From assembly GCF_018130165.1 (NCBI RefSeq), contig NZ_JAFCLZ010000019.1:62001-126000 (forward strand): 64,000 bases of DNA. Direction: 5' to 3'. Source of the DNA: Bradyrhizobium sp. JYMT SZCCT0180. GTDB lineage: Bacteria > Pseudomonadota > Alphaproteobacteria > Rhizobiales > Xanthobacteraceae. The notes beneath the pieces were generated by a model, which saw nothing but the letters and a program-made list of their open reading frames with translations, was not told where the DNA came from and made no database searches. Below are positions 18,574 to 27,631 of the stretch, one piece after another. Positions within the stretch are counted from its first letter, which is position 1. Every line of letters begins with the position of its first letter. The position numbers and the translations under genes are program-made.

Positions 18574-19590
18574 TCATAGCGCCGCTTCGAGGGTGCCCCT
18601 CAGGAGAAGCAAATCCTCCGGTAGGGCCGCCTCCCAGTGCAAAAGCTCTCCGGTCCGAGGATGCTCCAAGGTAAGCAGGTAGGCGTGCAGGGCCTGCCGG
18701 CCGAGCGCGGCCAAGGCAGCCTGACCTCCGGGCCCGAGCTGGCCGGCCTTGGTCTTGAAGTGCGGGCCATAGACCGCATCGCCCATCAGGGGGTGGTCGA
18801 TATGGGAAAGATGCACCCGGATCTGATGGGTCCGTCCGGTCTCGAGCTGACAGGCCAGCAGTGAGGCGACCGGTTTGCCGTCCCGGCCATTGAAGGCCGC
18901 CTGCAGCTCCCAATGAGTAACCGCTTCACGGCCGCTGTCGCGCACCGCCATTTTCTCGCGGGCAAAGGGATGCCGGTCGATCGGCGCGTTGACCGTGCCG
19001 CGCTGGCGGTTCGGCACGCCCCAGATAAAGGCCATATAGCCGCGCCGCATTGGCCCGGTACGGCCATGGTCGGCGAATTGCGCCGTGAGTGATTGGTGCG
19101 CGCGGTCGTTTTTGGCGACGACCATCAACCCCGTCGTGTCCTTGTCGAGCCGGTGCACGATGCCCGGGCGGCGGACGCCGCCGATGCCGGAAAGGCTTGC
19201 GCCGCAATGGGCAATCAGCGCGTTGACCAGCGTGCCGGTTTCGTGGCCGGCAGCGGGATGCACGACCAGGCCCTTTGGCTTGTCGATGACGATAATGTCC
19301 TCGTCCTCGAAGACGATATCGAGCGCGATATCCTCGCCCTTTGGCTCGGGCGGGGTGGCCTCCGGGACGTCGATTGTGATCGTATCGCCTTTGGCAACAT
19401 GATAAGCGGGGTCGCGAATGGGGGTGCCCTTGGCGGTGACGGAACCGGCGAGGATCAGCGCCTTCAGGCGGGACCGCGACAGTTCGGGGCGAAGCACCGC
19501 GAGCACACGGTCGAGCCGGGGCGATCCTTCGTCGCCGCCGACCGTGACCTCCAGCCTCTCGCCGTTATTCGAAGACGTGACTTGTTCCAA
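18574..19590 (-). CDS. 23S rRNA pseudouridine synthase RluD-like
   Basis: Isomerises uridines in helix 69 of 23S rRNA (RluD family). An N-terminal S4 domain (SPRLDRVLAVLRPELSRSRLKALI) is followed by the RluA/RluD catalytic motif HRLDKDTTGLMVVAKN with the nucleophilic Asp, and ETGRTHQIRVHLSHIDHPLMGDAVYG. No ATG lies at the expected start. TTG 19590 (LEQVTSSNNG) gives 338 residues, the normal RluD length. Longer readings run antisense through the next gene and are rejected. The TTG is only 14 bp from the divergent DUF6476 start, so the two promoters must overlap the coding regions. Confidence 0.9.
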   Translation of the reverse strand: MEQVTSSNNGERLEVTVGGDEGSPRLDRVLAVLRPELSRSRLKALILAGSVTAKGTPIRDPAYHVAKGDTITIDVPEATPPEPKGEDIALDIVFEDEDIIVIDKPKGLVVHPAAGHETGTLVNALIAHCGASLSGIGGVRRPGIVHRLDKDTTGLMVVAKNDRAHQSLTAQFADHGRTGPMRRGYMAFIWGVPNRQRGTVNAPIDRHPFAREKMAVRDSGREAVTHWELQAAFNGRDGKPVASLLACQLETGRTHQIRVHLSHIDHPLMGDAVYGPHFKTKAGQLGPGGQAALAALGRQALHAYLLTLEHPRTGELLHWEAALPEDLLLLRGTLEAAL

Positions 19591-19604
19591 AGAAGAGCCT
19601 TTGC

Positions 19605-19940
19605 ATGACTGATACCGTTGCGCCCGAACCGACCCCCGAACAGGCCGCGCTGTTTGCGCGGGTGCGGCGGATGATGCTGATCGCAGGCCTGACCTCGGCG
19701 CTCGCCGTCGCCATCGTCCTGACCGCCATCGGCTATCGTCTTTATCGCAGCGAGGGAAGCCCCGCAGCGATATCAGATACCACGGCGAGCTTGCCGAAAG
19801 GCGCCCGTATCGTGTCCACCGGCGTCGCCGGCGACCGGCTGGTCGTGACCCTCGATATCGGCGGCGTAACTGAAATCCGCACATTTGATGCAAAGACGCT
19901 GAAACCTGTAGGGCAGCTGAAATTCGTTAGCGAGCCCTGA
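19605..19940 (+). CDS. DUF6476-family membrane protein
   Basis: A 111-residue protein with one N-terminal helix (RMMLIAGLTSALAVAIVLTAIGYRLY, about 26-51) and a small exported domain ending LVVTLDIGGVTEIRTF, DAKTLKPVGQLKFVSEP. I recognise this as DUF6476, conserved beside rluD in alphaproteobacteria. Function unknown. It starts 14 bp from the divergent rluD. A decayed copy of its C-terminal end exists at about 26030-26138. Confidence 0.8.
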   Translation: MTDTVAPEPTPEQAALFARVRRMMLIAGLTSALAVAIVLTAIGYRLYRSEGSPAAISDTTASLPKGARIVSTGVAGDRLVVTLDIGGVTEIRTFDAKTLKPVGQLKFVSEP

Positions 19941-20067
19941 GCGGAGCGATCGACGGCCGCTCGTCGAACTCAACTTCAGAATGCAAGGTGATTTTTCGCG
20001 TAGCAGCAACGCTGGCAGGTTGGACGCTCGCCATTTTTTTGGCTGAGTTACACGCTCAGCTTGCGCC

Positions 20068-20709
20068 ATGTCGGAATCCAACCCCAGCGCCGCGGTTCCT
20101 ATGGACGACATCGTCGAACACGATGGCGCGGTTTCATGTTCCGATCCGACGCGGCGTGCGATGCTGCTGACAGCGCTTGCGACTTGCGCCTGTCTTGCTG
20201 CTCCAGAGCCCTCCGTTGCGGAAGATGATCAGCCCGGCAGCAATCTGCGGCCGCAAAAAGCCGACACGCTGGTGTTCTCGGAAGGGGACCGCGCGGGTGA
20301 GGCCATCAAGCCTGAGGATTTGAAGCTCGGCGGGCCTCCTGTGCGCGCCTGGCCAAAGGACCCCAAGACCGCCGTGATCCGCAAGGGCTCGCGGTTGAAC
20401 GAGCTTTTGGTGGTCAGGCTCGATCCGGCCGAACTCGATGATGACACGCGATCACGCAGCGCCGACGGCATCGTCGCCTATTCGCTGATCTGTTCGCACA
20501 CGGGATGCCCGGTCACCGGCTGGGTGAAACAGGCGTCGGGCGACAAGCTCGTGTTCAAATGTGCCTGCCACAACTCCGAATATGATCCGCGGGAAAGCGC
20601 AAAAGTCCTGTTCGGGCCGGCGCCGCGGCGCCTGGCGGCGCTTCCGCTGGCGATCACGGACGATGCGCTCACCGTCACTGCAACATTCATTGGAAAGGTA
20701 GGTACCTGA
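20068..20709 (+). CDS. Exported Rieske [2Fe-2S] protein
   Basis: A 213-residue protein with a twin-arginine-type signal (SDPTRRAMLLTALATCACLAAP, about 26-46) and one Rieske domain. Cluster ligands are C142/H144 in ICSHTGC and C165/H168 in CACHNS, with C147 and C167 as the disulfide pair. It is not in a cytochrome bc1 operon: there is no cytochrome b or c1 gene nearby. It lies 75 bp upstream of a PQQ dehydrogenase on the same strand. It may carry electrons from that enzyme, which itself has no haem domain. That role is inferred from context. ATG 20101 is an alternative start. Confidence 0.85.
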   Translation: MSESNPSAAVPMDDIVEHDGAVSCSDPTRRAMLLTALATCACLAAPEPSVAEDDQPGSNLRPQKADTLVFSEGDRAGEAIKPEDLKLGGPPVRAWPKDPKTAVIRKGSRLNELLVVRLDPAELDDDTRSRSADGIVAYSLICSHTGCPVTGWVKQASGDKLVFKCACHNSEYDPRESAKVLFGPAPRRLAALPLAITDDALTVTATFIGKVGT

Positions 20710-20783
20710 CTGGAGGATGAAGCCGCATCGCATTCGCACGACGATGGAATGAATGAAAAACAAAAACAGGGAGGTTGCGTCTC

Positions 20784-22514
20784 ATGACCACAAAACAATG
20801 GTTATTGTCGAGCTCTGTCGCATTCACGTGCCTTGTCTCAGCCGCCGCCGGCGCTGGACCGATCGAGAATTACAGCCCGGTGACGTCGGCCCGCCTCGAA
20901 AAACCCGAACCCGGCAACTGGATGCTGTATCGCCGGACTTACGACGGGCAGGGCTACAGCCCGCTCGACCAGATCAACACTTCGAACGTCAAGGACCTCA
21001 CGCCGGTATGGACCTTCTCGACCGGTGTGGTCGAAGGCCATGAGGCGCCGCCGATCGTCAACAACGGCGTGATGTTTGTCGCGACGCCTGCGGGGCAGGT
21101 GATCGCGCTCAACGCCAAGACCGGCGACGAGTATTGGCGATACAAGCGCCAGCTTCCCGACGACCTCTTTCAATTGCATCCGACCAACCGCGGCGTCGGA
21201 CTGTGGCAGGACAAATTGTATCTGGCGACGACCGACGATCACGTCGTCGCGCTCGACGCCAAAACCGGCAAGGTGCTGTGGGACACCAAGGTTCAGGACT
21301 ACAAGAAGGGTCAATACCTGACGCTGATGCCGCTGGTCGTCGATGGCAAGGTGATCGTCGGCGGTTCCGGCGGTGAATTCGGCATACGCGGCTATGTCGT
21401 CGCGTATGATGCCGAGAACGGCAAGGAACTGTGGCGCACCTTCACGATTCCGGGTCCCGGCGAACCCGGTCACGAAACCTGGAGCGGTGACGACTGGAAA
21501 TCGGGCGGCGCGCCGGCCTGGATGACCGGCAATTACGACATCGAAACCAAGACCATCTATTGGGGCACCGGCAATGCCGCACCCTGGCCGGGCAATACTC
21601 ATCCCGGCGACAATCTCTACTCAACCTCGGTGCTCGCGCTCGCCCCCGAGAACGGGAAGATAAAGACATACTTCCAGTACCATCAGAACGATTCATGGGA
21701 CTGGGACGAGGTCGAGGCGCCGATGCTGATCGACCTGCAAAAGGACGGTCGCACCATCAAGAGCCTGATTCATCCCGGCCGCAACGCGATCTTCTGGGTG
21801 CTCGAGCGCAAGGCCGACAAGATCAACTACGTCAGCGGCTGGCCCTTTGTTCACACCGACGTCTGGAAAGGAATCGAGCCGGAGACCGGCAGGCCGATCG
21901 TCGATCCCGCGCACAAGCCGGTGATTGGCAAGCGGGTCGAGTTCTGTCCGTCGCTGTGGGGCGGCAAGGATTGGCCGTCGGCGGCCTATAGCCCGAAGAC
22001 CGGCCTGGTCTACGTGCCCGCCAACGAGAATTTCTGCGGTGGCTTCACCGGCGAGAAAGTGCCGCTGGTTGCGGGCCAGCTTTGGCTCGGCACCAAGCCC
22101 GAAGACATCGGCCTGAAGGTTCGCCCCGGCGCCGATCATTTTGGCGAACTGCAGGCGTGGGATCCGGCCACCGGGAAAAAGGTCTGGCAGCAGAACTTCC
22201 CCAAATCCCAACTGTTCGGCTCGGTGACGGCGACGGCGGGTGACCTCGTTTTCGTTGGCGGCACCAACGACCGGATGTTCCGTGCCTACCACGCCAAGAC
22301 GGGCGAGAAGTTGTGGGAGCAGAAGACCAACTCCGGCATCGTGGGCATGCCGATCGCCTATGAGGTCGATGGCACGCAATATATCGCCGTGCAGTCCGGG
22401 TGGGGCGTGGACGCGCAGCGCATCCAGGACGCGCTGGCGACCCAGAATAACGTGGGTGTCGAGAACAACGTGCCGCAAGGCGGCGTCGTCTGGGTATTCG
22501 CCGTCAAGAAGTAA
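20784..22514 (+). CDS. PQQ-dependent alcohol dehydrogenase with lanthanide-type Asp pair, no vicinal disulfide
   Basis: A periplasmic quinoprotein of 576 residues after ATG 20784 (GGGAGG upstream), with the signal MTTKQWLLSSSVAFTCLVSAAAGA. It is an eight-bladed propeller of tryptophan-docking repeats ([28 protein letters not shown]). Predicted metal ligands are E198 (SGGEFG), N264 (GTGNAAPW), D306 and D308 in NDSWDWDEV. The Asp two residues after the catalytic Asp is the hallmark of lanthanide enzymes such as XoxF, ExaF and PedH. The Cys-Cys pair that normally sits over PQQ is replaced by LHPTNRG at 131-137. There is no C-terminal cytochrome domain, so an external acceptor is needed. Substrate unknown; methanol is unlikely to be its only one. 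It ends in a strong terminator. Confidence 0.88.
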   Translation: MTTKQWLLSSSVAFTCLVSAAAGAGPIENYSPVTSARLEKPEPGNWMLYRRTYDGQGYSPLDQINTSNVKDLTPVWTFSTGVVEGHEAPPIVNNGVMFVATPAGQVIALNAKTGDEYWRYKRQLPDDLFQLHPTNRGVGLWQDKLYLATTDDHVVALDAKTGKVLWDTKVQDYKKGQYLTLMPLVVDGKVIVGGSGGEFGIRGYVVAYDAENGKELWRTFTIPGPGEPGHETWSGDDWKSGGAPAWMTGNYDIETKTIYWGTGNAAPWPGNTHPGDNLYSTSVLALAPENGKIKTYFQYHQNDSWDWDEVEAPMLIDLQKDGRTIKSLIHPGRNAIFWVLERKADKINYVSGWPFVHTDVWKGIEPETGRPIVDPAHKPVIGKRVEFCPSLWGGKDWPSAAYSPKTGLVYVPANENFCGGFTGEKVPLVAGQLWLGTKPEDIGLKVRPGADHFGELQAWDPATGKKVWQQNFPKSQLFGSVTATAGDLVFVGGTNDRMFRAYHAKTGEKLWEQKTNSGIVGMPIAYEVDGTQYIAVQSGWGVDAQRIQDALATQNNVGVENNVPQGGVVWVFAVKK

Positions 22515-22544
22515 GGGCCGAACGGTTCGACGGGGGTGGTGTGG

Positions 22545-22577
22545 AAAGCGGCGGGGTCAACCCCCGCCGCTTTTTAT
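22545..22577 (+). terminator. Terminator after the PQQ dehydrogenase (probably bidirectional)
   Basis: A perfect 12-bp stem AAAGCGGCGGGG / CCCCGCCGCTTT with a 5-base loop, followed by TTATTT. It also serves the convergent small exported protein, whose stop is 11 bp away. Confidence 0.85.
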
Positions 22578-22583
22578 TTCAAG

Positions 22584-22868
22584 TCATTTGCCTTTGGAAT
22601 CGACCTTCGACTTTTCGGTTTCGTTCATCTGCTTGATGGTCGGATCCCGGCTGGCTTCGCCGGTGGTTTGCGTCGTCGTGGCCGCCGGCCCGCTGCTTGG
22701 AATCGAAGTCTGGCCTGACGGCGTCTTCGCCGGCCGCGTTGCCGTTGCGTCCGGCGCAGCGTTGGTCTGGGCGTTCGCTGCCTGCATGTCAAAAAGCAGG
22801 ACGCCCGACAGCAAGGTTGCCGCGAGCGCCCCCAATCTCACCATCGTGATTTTCATCGACCTTTTCAT
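22584..22868 (-). CDS. Small exported Thr/Ser/Ala-rich hypothetical protein
   Basis: A 94-residue protein with a Sec signal peptide (MKRSMKITMVRLGALAATLLSGVLLFDMQAANA). The mature part is low-complexity, rich in Thr, Ala, Pro and Ser, with an acidic-basic tail (IKQMNETEKSKVDSKGK). The ATG at 22868 has AGGAG 8 bases upstream and is preferred over 22904. No family recognised. It is convergent with the PQQ dehydrogenase and lies downstream of the molybdenum hydroxylase genes on the same strand (56 bp). Confidence 0.6.
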   Translation of the reverse strand: MKRSMKITMVRLGALAATLLSGVLLFDMQAANAQTNAAPDATATRPAKTPSGQTSIPSSGPAATTTQTTGEASRDPTIKQMNETEKSKVDSKGK

Positions 22869-22923
22869 CGACCTGGCTCCTGTCAGATCGATGAAAACGG
22901 CCACAGCCCTTTAACGTTCCTTG

Positions 22924-25248
22924 TCACGCCTCCAGTTGCTTGCCGATCGGCAGGCTCCGGATGCGCTTACCTGTGGCGGCGAAGATCGCGTTGATCAAGG
23001 CCGGCGCGAACGGCGGCACGCCGGGTTCGCCGACGCCGCTGGGCGGCGTGTCGGGGCCCGGCGGCACGATATAGACGTGGGTCACCAGCGGGGACTCGTC
23101 CATCCGGATCACAGGGAAATCGTCGAAATTGCCCTGTTGCACCTTGCCGTCCTTGAAAGTGATCTCGCCATATTTGGCGAGGCTCAGCCCCATGATCGCC
23201 GCGCCCTCGATCTGGGATTCGATGCGCTCCGGATTGACATAGGTTCCGCAATCGATCGCGGTATCGACCCTCGGCACTGTGAGCTTGCCCTTGCCGTCAA
23301 TGGCGACCTCGACGATGGTCGCGATGTAGCTGACGAAACTCCGGTGCACGGCGATGCCGAGCCCGTGGCCTTTCGGCACGGACCGTCCCCAGCCACCCTT
23401 GTCCGCGACCAGCTCGACCACCTTGCGAAGGCGGGCGGTGTCGATCGGATAGCTGCTATAGGGCTCGCCGTAGTTCCATGGGTCTTTCACCGAAGACAGG
23501 TTGACGAGCCGCGGCGATCCGATCAGCTCCAGCAGCATGTCCTTCGGGTCGCGCTTGGTCGCCGAAGCGATTTCGGCGACCATGGACTGGACCGCGAAGG
23601 CGCGCGGGATGTTCGACACCGCACGGAACCAGCCGATGCGGGTATGCGCGGCCGCTTCCGGATTCTCGCATTGCAGGTTGGCGATCTCGAACGGGTTGTC
23701 GATCAGTCCCATGCCGAGTTCGAACGGCGCCTCATGCTTCGCACCAGCCGCGAAGGTCGAGGCAATCGTCGGCGCCACGCTGCGGTGCCGCCACGCGATC
23801 ACCTTGCCGCTCTTGTCGAGCCCCGCCTCGATGCGTTCCAGCGAAACCGTGTGCAGGAAGCCGTTGCGAACGTCGTCCTCCCGCGTCCATTGCACCTTCA
23901 CGGGTGCACCGAGTTCCTTCGACAGCAGCGCCGCCTCGATCGCGAAATCGCATTTCGATTTGCGCCCGAACCCGCCGCCGAGCAGCGTGACGTTCACGGT
24001 CACGTTGGCCTCGGGGATGCCGAGCGTCTTGGCGACGTCTTCGCGGGTGCCGCCGGCACTTTGCACCGGCGCCCAGATTTCGCACTTGTCGCCTTTGACA
24101 TCGGCGACCGCGACCGGTGGTTCCATGCTGACATGCGCCAGATGCGGCACGTAATACTCGCCGGTTATCACCATGTCGGCGCTCTTCAACGCCGCATCGG
24201 CGTCGCCTTCCTTGCGCACCACCAGCCCCGGTTTGCGCGCGGCCTCTTCGAGCGAGGCGCGGTAGGCGACCGAGTCGTATTTGCCGTTGGCGCCATCATC
24301 CCAGACGATCTTCAGCGCATCGCGTCCCTTGATCGCAGCCCCGGTGTTGCGGGCGATCACGGCAACGCCGCCGAGCGGCTGGAATTTGGACGGCCACGGC
24401 CAGCCCTTGACCTCCAATACCTTCTCGACGCCGGAGACCTTCATCGCTTCCGTCGCGTCGAACGACTTCACCTTGCCGCCGGTCACCGGCGGGCGGGCGA
24501 TGACGGCGTATTTCATGCCCGGCAGCCGAATATCGGCGCCGTAATGCGCCTTGCCGACGGTAATGTCCCTGAGGTCGACGATGCCGATCTGGCCCTTGCC
24601 GAGATAGCGGAAATCCTTCGGGTCCTTCAGCTTCAACCCTTCGATCCCAGGCACCGATTCCTTGGCGGCATCGGCGGCGAGCTCGCCGAAGCCAAGCTTG
24701 CGTCCGCTCGCAGCGTGGACCACCTCGTGATTGCGGGCCTTCACTTCGGTCGCCGGCACGCCCCAGCGTTTGGCGGCGGCGGCCTCCAGCATCGAGCGCG
24801 CCGAGGCGCCGATCTGGCGCATCGGCATCAGATAATGCCGCGTGCTGCGCGAGCCGTCGGTGTCCTGGTTGCCGTATTTGGCCTCGTTGCCGGGCGCCTG
24901 CTGAACCCGGACGCGCGACCAGTCGGCTTCCATCTCCTCGGCGACGATCAGCGGCAGGCTGGTCCGCACGCCGGTTCCCATCTCGGCGCGGTGGCCGACG
25001 ATGGTGACGATGCCGTCGGGTGCGATCGAGACGAACACGCGTGGATCGACCACGGTGCCGTGCGGCATCTTCGATGCGCCGGTCTCGTAGGCGGCGAAAG
25101 CCGGGCGTGACATCACGGGCGCCGCGAGCGCAAAGCCGCCGGCGATGCCGAGGCCTTTCAGGATGCTGCGGCGGGAAACGTTCTCGACCTTGAGATGCCG
25201 CTCAAAGCCACGGAGTTTCTTGGGATTGGTGAGGATATTCATGATCAC
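22924..25248 (-). CDS. Molybdenum hydroxylase large subunit (isoquinoline 1-oxidoreductase beta-like)
   Basis: The xanthine-oxidase-family molybdopterin subunit, 774 residues. It has a twin-arginine signal ([21 protein letters not shown], about residues 25-45), so the complex is exported folded. Family motifs include [32 protein letters not shown] (cofactor binding) and the catalytic Glu in [14 protein letters not shown] near the C-terminus. An exported large subunit with a single small [2Fe-2S] partner and no FAD subunit is the IorAB/aldehyde-dehydrogenase type, which passes electrons to a cytochrome. Its substrate cannot be read. Start and stop codons overlap the small subunit (ATGA), so they are translationally coupled. 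Confidence 0.88.
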   Translation of the reverse strand: MIMNILTNPKKLRGFERHLKVENVSRRSILKGLGIAGGFALAAPVMSRPAFAAYETGASKMPHGTVVDPRVFVSIAPDGIVTIVGHRAEMGTGVRTSLPLIVAEEMEADWSRVRVQQAPGNEAKYGNQDTDGSRSTRHYLMPMRQIGASARSMLEAAAAKRWGVPATEVKARNHEVVHAASGRKLGFGELAADAAKESVPGIEGLKLKDPKDFRYLGKGQIGIVDLRDITVGKAHYGADIRLPGMKYAVIARPPVTGGKVKSFDATEAMKVSGVEKVLEVKGWPWPSKFQPLGGVAVIARNTGAAIKGRDALKIVWDDGANGKYDSVAYRASLEEAARKPGLVVRKEGDADAALKSADMVITGEYYVPHLAHVSMEPPVAVADVKGDKCEIWAPVQSAGGTREDVAKTLGIPEANVTVNVTLLGGGFGRKSKCDFAIEAALLSKELGAPVKVQWTREDDVRNGFLHTVSLERIEAGLDKSGKVIAWRHRSVAPTIASTFAAGAKHEAPFELGMGLIDNPFEIANLQCENPEAAAHTRIGWFRAVSNIPRAFAVQSMVAEIASATKRDPKDMLLELIGSPRLVNLSSVKDPWNYGEPYSSYPIDTARLRKVVELVADKGGWGRSVPKGHGLGIAVHRSFVSYIATIVEVAIDGKGKLTVPRVDTAIDCGTYVNPERIESQIEGAAIMGLSLAKYGEITFKDGKVQQGNFDDFPVIRMDESPLVTHVYIVPPGPDTPPSGVGEPGVPPFAPALINAIFAATGKRIRSLPIGKQLEA

Positions 25249-25697
25249 ACCCCCGTTGACGCGAGATGCACGGCGTTCTCGATGCGCTGGTAACAGCCGC
25301 AGCGGCAGATGTTGCCCGCCATCGCTTCGCGGATCTGGTCATGGGAAGGTTTTGGATTGTCCATCAACAGCGCGGCGCCCTGCATGATCTGGCCGGTCTG
25401 GCAGTAGCCGCATTGCGGGACATTGAGCTGGCGCCAGGCCTTCTGCACCGGGTGATCGCCGGTCGGGTGCAGGCCCTCGATGGTGGTGACGTCGCGGCCG
25501 ACCACGTCGGAAACCGAAGTGATGCAGGCGCGCACGGCCTGCTTGTCGATGATGACGGTGCACGAGCCGCACAGGGCCTGGCCGCAGCCATATTTGGTCC
25601 CCGTCAGTCCCGCCTCGTCCCGGAGAAACCAGAGTAACGGAAGATCCGGATCGCCATCCCAATTTTGTTCCTGGCCGTTTATCTTCACCTTGATCAT
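25245..25697 (-). CDS. Molybdenum hydroxylase [2Fe-2S] subunit (isoquinoline 1-oxidoreductase alpha-like)
   Basis: 150 residues with two [2Fe-2S] clusters. The plant-ferredoxin-like N-terminal set is KYGCGQALCGSCTV plus a fourth Cys at ACITS. The C-terminal four-helix set is CGYCQTGQIMQGA and GNICRCGCYQRI. There is no signal peptide; it is presumably carried out by the Tat signal of the large subunit. It is the first gene of the two-gene operon, overlapping the next start by 4 bp. An exported cytochrome c acceptor is usual but none adjoins. Confidence 0.92.
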   Translation of the reverse strand: MIKVKINGQEQNWDGDPDLPLLWFLRDEAGLTGTKYGCGQALCGSCTVIIDKQAVRACITSVSDVVGRDVTTIEGLHPTGDHPVQKAWRQLNVPQCGYCQTGQIMQGAALLMDNPKPSHDQIREAMAGNICRCGCYQRIENAVHLASTGV

Positions 25698-26390
25698 GGC
25701 TGTCCCTCGCTCTTTTTAAGCTGTTGATCTGTTTGCGGCGCGAGCCGGAACACATTTCCATTGGCTCGGATCGCCGCGCGGGTTTCCCTGCCCAGGGCAA
25801 TATTCCAAGGCAGTTTTCCAAGGCAGTTTGCGGTTTGCGGATGTCCTTTCGCGATTTGGCCTGGCCGGCCTCGGCATCAGAATACGGCGATGCTATCAGA
25901 CGTTAACGCCGCGGTGACTTCACAGACAGGTGTTTTGGATTTGCCGTTTGTCAGAAGCAGGGCTTCCGGCGGCTGGGTTTCTCTCGCCGCGCGCGGAAGC
26001 GGGCAGGGAAGGCGTTGAGTTCGTTCGAACGGCGTTGCACCGGCGAGGAGGTGACGCTGGGTACAGGCGGTGACCAAGTCCTCGCCTTCGACGCCAGGCC
26101 GCCAAAACCCGCCGGCAGGCTGAAATTCGTCAGCAAAACGCTCAGCGCCCAGTCGCGCGGCAGCGGACTGCAGATGCGCGCCCGGTCGTCACTGAGTTCC
26201 GGATTCTCGGGGCCGTCGTCAGTCTCGACCCTTCGGCCGGCGCCGCCGCCATCGCTCAGTTGAAGGCGCCCTGAAGCCTGATTTCGATGCCAGGCCGCCA
26301 AAATCATGCCCGGCCAGCCGTAGATCGCCAAAACCATGGCCTTCAGCGCCTTGCAGCCGGACGATTTCGCGGCTATTCCCTCAAGCCAAC
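25698..26390. other. 693-bp intergenic region with gene relics before tRNA-Glu
   Basis: The left part holds the promoter of the molybdenum hydroxylase operon and no gene. At 26030-26138 lies a relic of a DUF6476 gene. A 21-bp segment (TTCGA(C/T)GCCAGGCCGCCAAA) occurs twice, at 26087-26107 and 26283-26303, with one mismatch. Sequence between these copies has no coding character. Confidence 0.6.
26030..26138 (+). pseudogene. Relic of a DUF6476 C-terminus
   Basis: The plus frame reads EEVTLGTGGDQVLAFDARPP then KPAGRLKFVSK. It aligns with the intact DUF6476 protein end (VVTLDIGGVTEIRTF, KPVGQLKFVSEP): VTL, GG, FDA, KP.G.LKFVS are shared, and 12 bases (GCTGAAATTCGT) are identical. There is no start, membrane helix or proper stop. 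It is probably a fragment of an ancient duplication or recombination. Confidence 0.6.
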
Positions 26391-26465
26391 GCTCCCTTCG
26401 TCTAGCGGTTAGGACGCGGCCCTCTCAAGGCTGAAACAGGGGTTCGATTCCCCTAGGGAGCGCCA
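26391..26465 (+). tRNA. tRNA-Glu (anticodon CTC)
   Basis: The acceptor stem GCTCCCT pairs with AGGGAGC. The anticodon loop CTCTCAA gives anticodon CTC. The T arm is CAGGG-GTTCGAT-TCCCCT, close to the standard fold. The CCA end is encoded. It reads tRNA-Glu for GAG codons. An integrase relic and low-GC cargo lie directly downstream, as expected of a tRNA used as an attachment site. Confidence 0.95.
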
Positions 26466-26557
26466 GCTTGTTTTCAAGTCACTGAATTTGATCGGTATTT
26501 TATGGCTTTTTGTCCCACTCGATTCGTCGATGGACAACGAGTGTGCGCAGAACGTTC

Positions 26558-27631
26558 CTATTTGCTCTTGATGAGTTCAATCAGTCCAACCGGCGGTCCC
26601 TCATCAGCGTTTTGCGGCGGGATCGGTCGAAACAGAGCGTTCAAGATAATGGCCCGATCCTGATCGGTCGCTGGATGTTGCTCGTCACGCAGTAACCCCA
26701 TGTATGTTAGCGCCAGCGAGCGGCGGTGAGCTGCATCATCTGCCAAGTTCAGATTTTGTATGAAAACTCGGCTGATGTTTTTCAACAGCCACGCATAAAA
26801 AAGGGCCGGGATCGATATCGCGGCAAGTCCGGAGATCGAAACACCACCGTTCGTAGAAGAGGTCAGTTTGATGATCGATTCTGAAACCGGTCCCCAGAAG
26901 CAGAGAGCCGCTACAAGTGGCGCGACCACCATGACTCCAAAAAAAATCAACCACCCAACCCAAACTCTCGTTTTTCGCTTCGCAATATTCTCCCAAGAAA
27001 TAGCAGGTTCTTGGATGGTCAATTGAGTCCGATACAGACTCTCCAGTTCGAGGATGAGTTGTTTTTTCTCCGTGATAAACTCTTCCAGCTTTGCAGCCGA
27101 ATTTCGGCTTAAGTCGCGAGCCTCCTTTGAATCTCGCGTGGCTTGTGATGCCTCGATGAGATTGTCGAATCCATGGGTCGTAGGATTTGCAAAGGCGATG
27201 GCCCGAAACAGGGCGATCATGTCGCGCGCGGTGCTGTGATTTGTTTTAAGCCACTTCGGTGAAAGAATGGCGGCGACCATCGTTGCTGCGTTGCCGTCCA
27301 ATTCCTTGAGCTTCCTGATGCGTTGACCAGTGGGACTCGCACCAACAAGAATAGTGCCCGCTTTCGCGTCCGCAATGTACTGGTCAAGTAGCGCAGTCTT
27401 GCCTGCGTTGATCTCTTGGGAAATCTTAGACAATTGATCTAGGGCAGGAGCCGTTAGTTCTACTGAGCCATAGCTATTATTTGCGAATACCACGTTGAAG
27501 TTGTTTATGGCTAAGGCGCGATAGAAGTCCGCCTCCCGTTCAAAGAACTGTAAAATCTGATCCTTGCCGTGAGAGCTGACGGAGATTCCTTGTGAAGGAA
27601 TATTGATTAGCCAGCTACTATTGTCAGGCAT
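26558..27631 (-). CDS. DUF6161-like membrane protein in a relic mobile element
   Basis: 357 residues from ATG 27631 (AGAAGG just upstream). The N-terminal half is hydrophilic and helical (READFYRALAINNFNVVF, coiled stretch KQLILELESLYRTQLTI). Two transmembrane helices follow near residues 225-250 (VGWLIFFGVMVVAPLVAALCFW) and 265-290. The C-terminal block NLADDAAHRRSLALTYMGLL with AIILNALFRPIPP is what I associate with DUF6161. GC is well below the surroundings. Function unknown. It lies between tRNA-Glu and an integrase relic, so it is probably cargo of a decayed integrative element. A TTG start at 27700 would overlap that relic. Confidence 0.65.
   Translation of the reverse strand: MPDNSSWLINIPSQGISVSSHGKDQILQFFEREADFYRALAINNFNVVFANNSYGSVELTAPALDQLSKISQEINAGKTALLDQYIADAKAGTILVGASPTGQRIRKLKELDGNAATMVAAILSPKWLKTNHSTARDMIALFRAIAFANPTTHGFDNLIEASQATRDSKEARDLSRNSAAKLEEFITEKKQLILELESLYRTQLTIQEPAISWENIAKRKTRVWVGWLIFFGVMVVAPLVAALCFWGPVSESIIKLTSSTNGGVSISGLAAISIPALFYAWLLKNISRVFIQNLNLADDAAHRRSLALTYMGLLRDEQHPATDQDRAIILNALFRPIPPQNADEGPPVGLIELIKSK

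Noticed and set aside
22921-25110. A 729-codon plus-strand frame opposite the molybdenum hydroxylase large subunit
   Set aside because: Its His/Arg/Asp-rich, low-complexity translation is the typical antisense shadow; the minus frame contains all family motifs.
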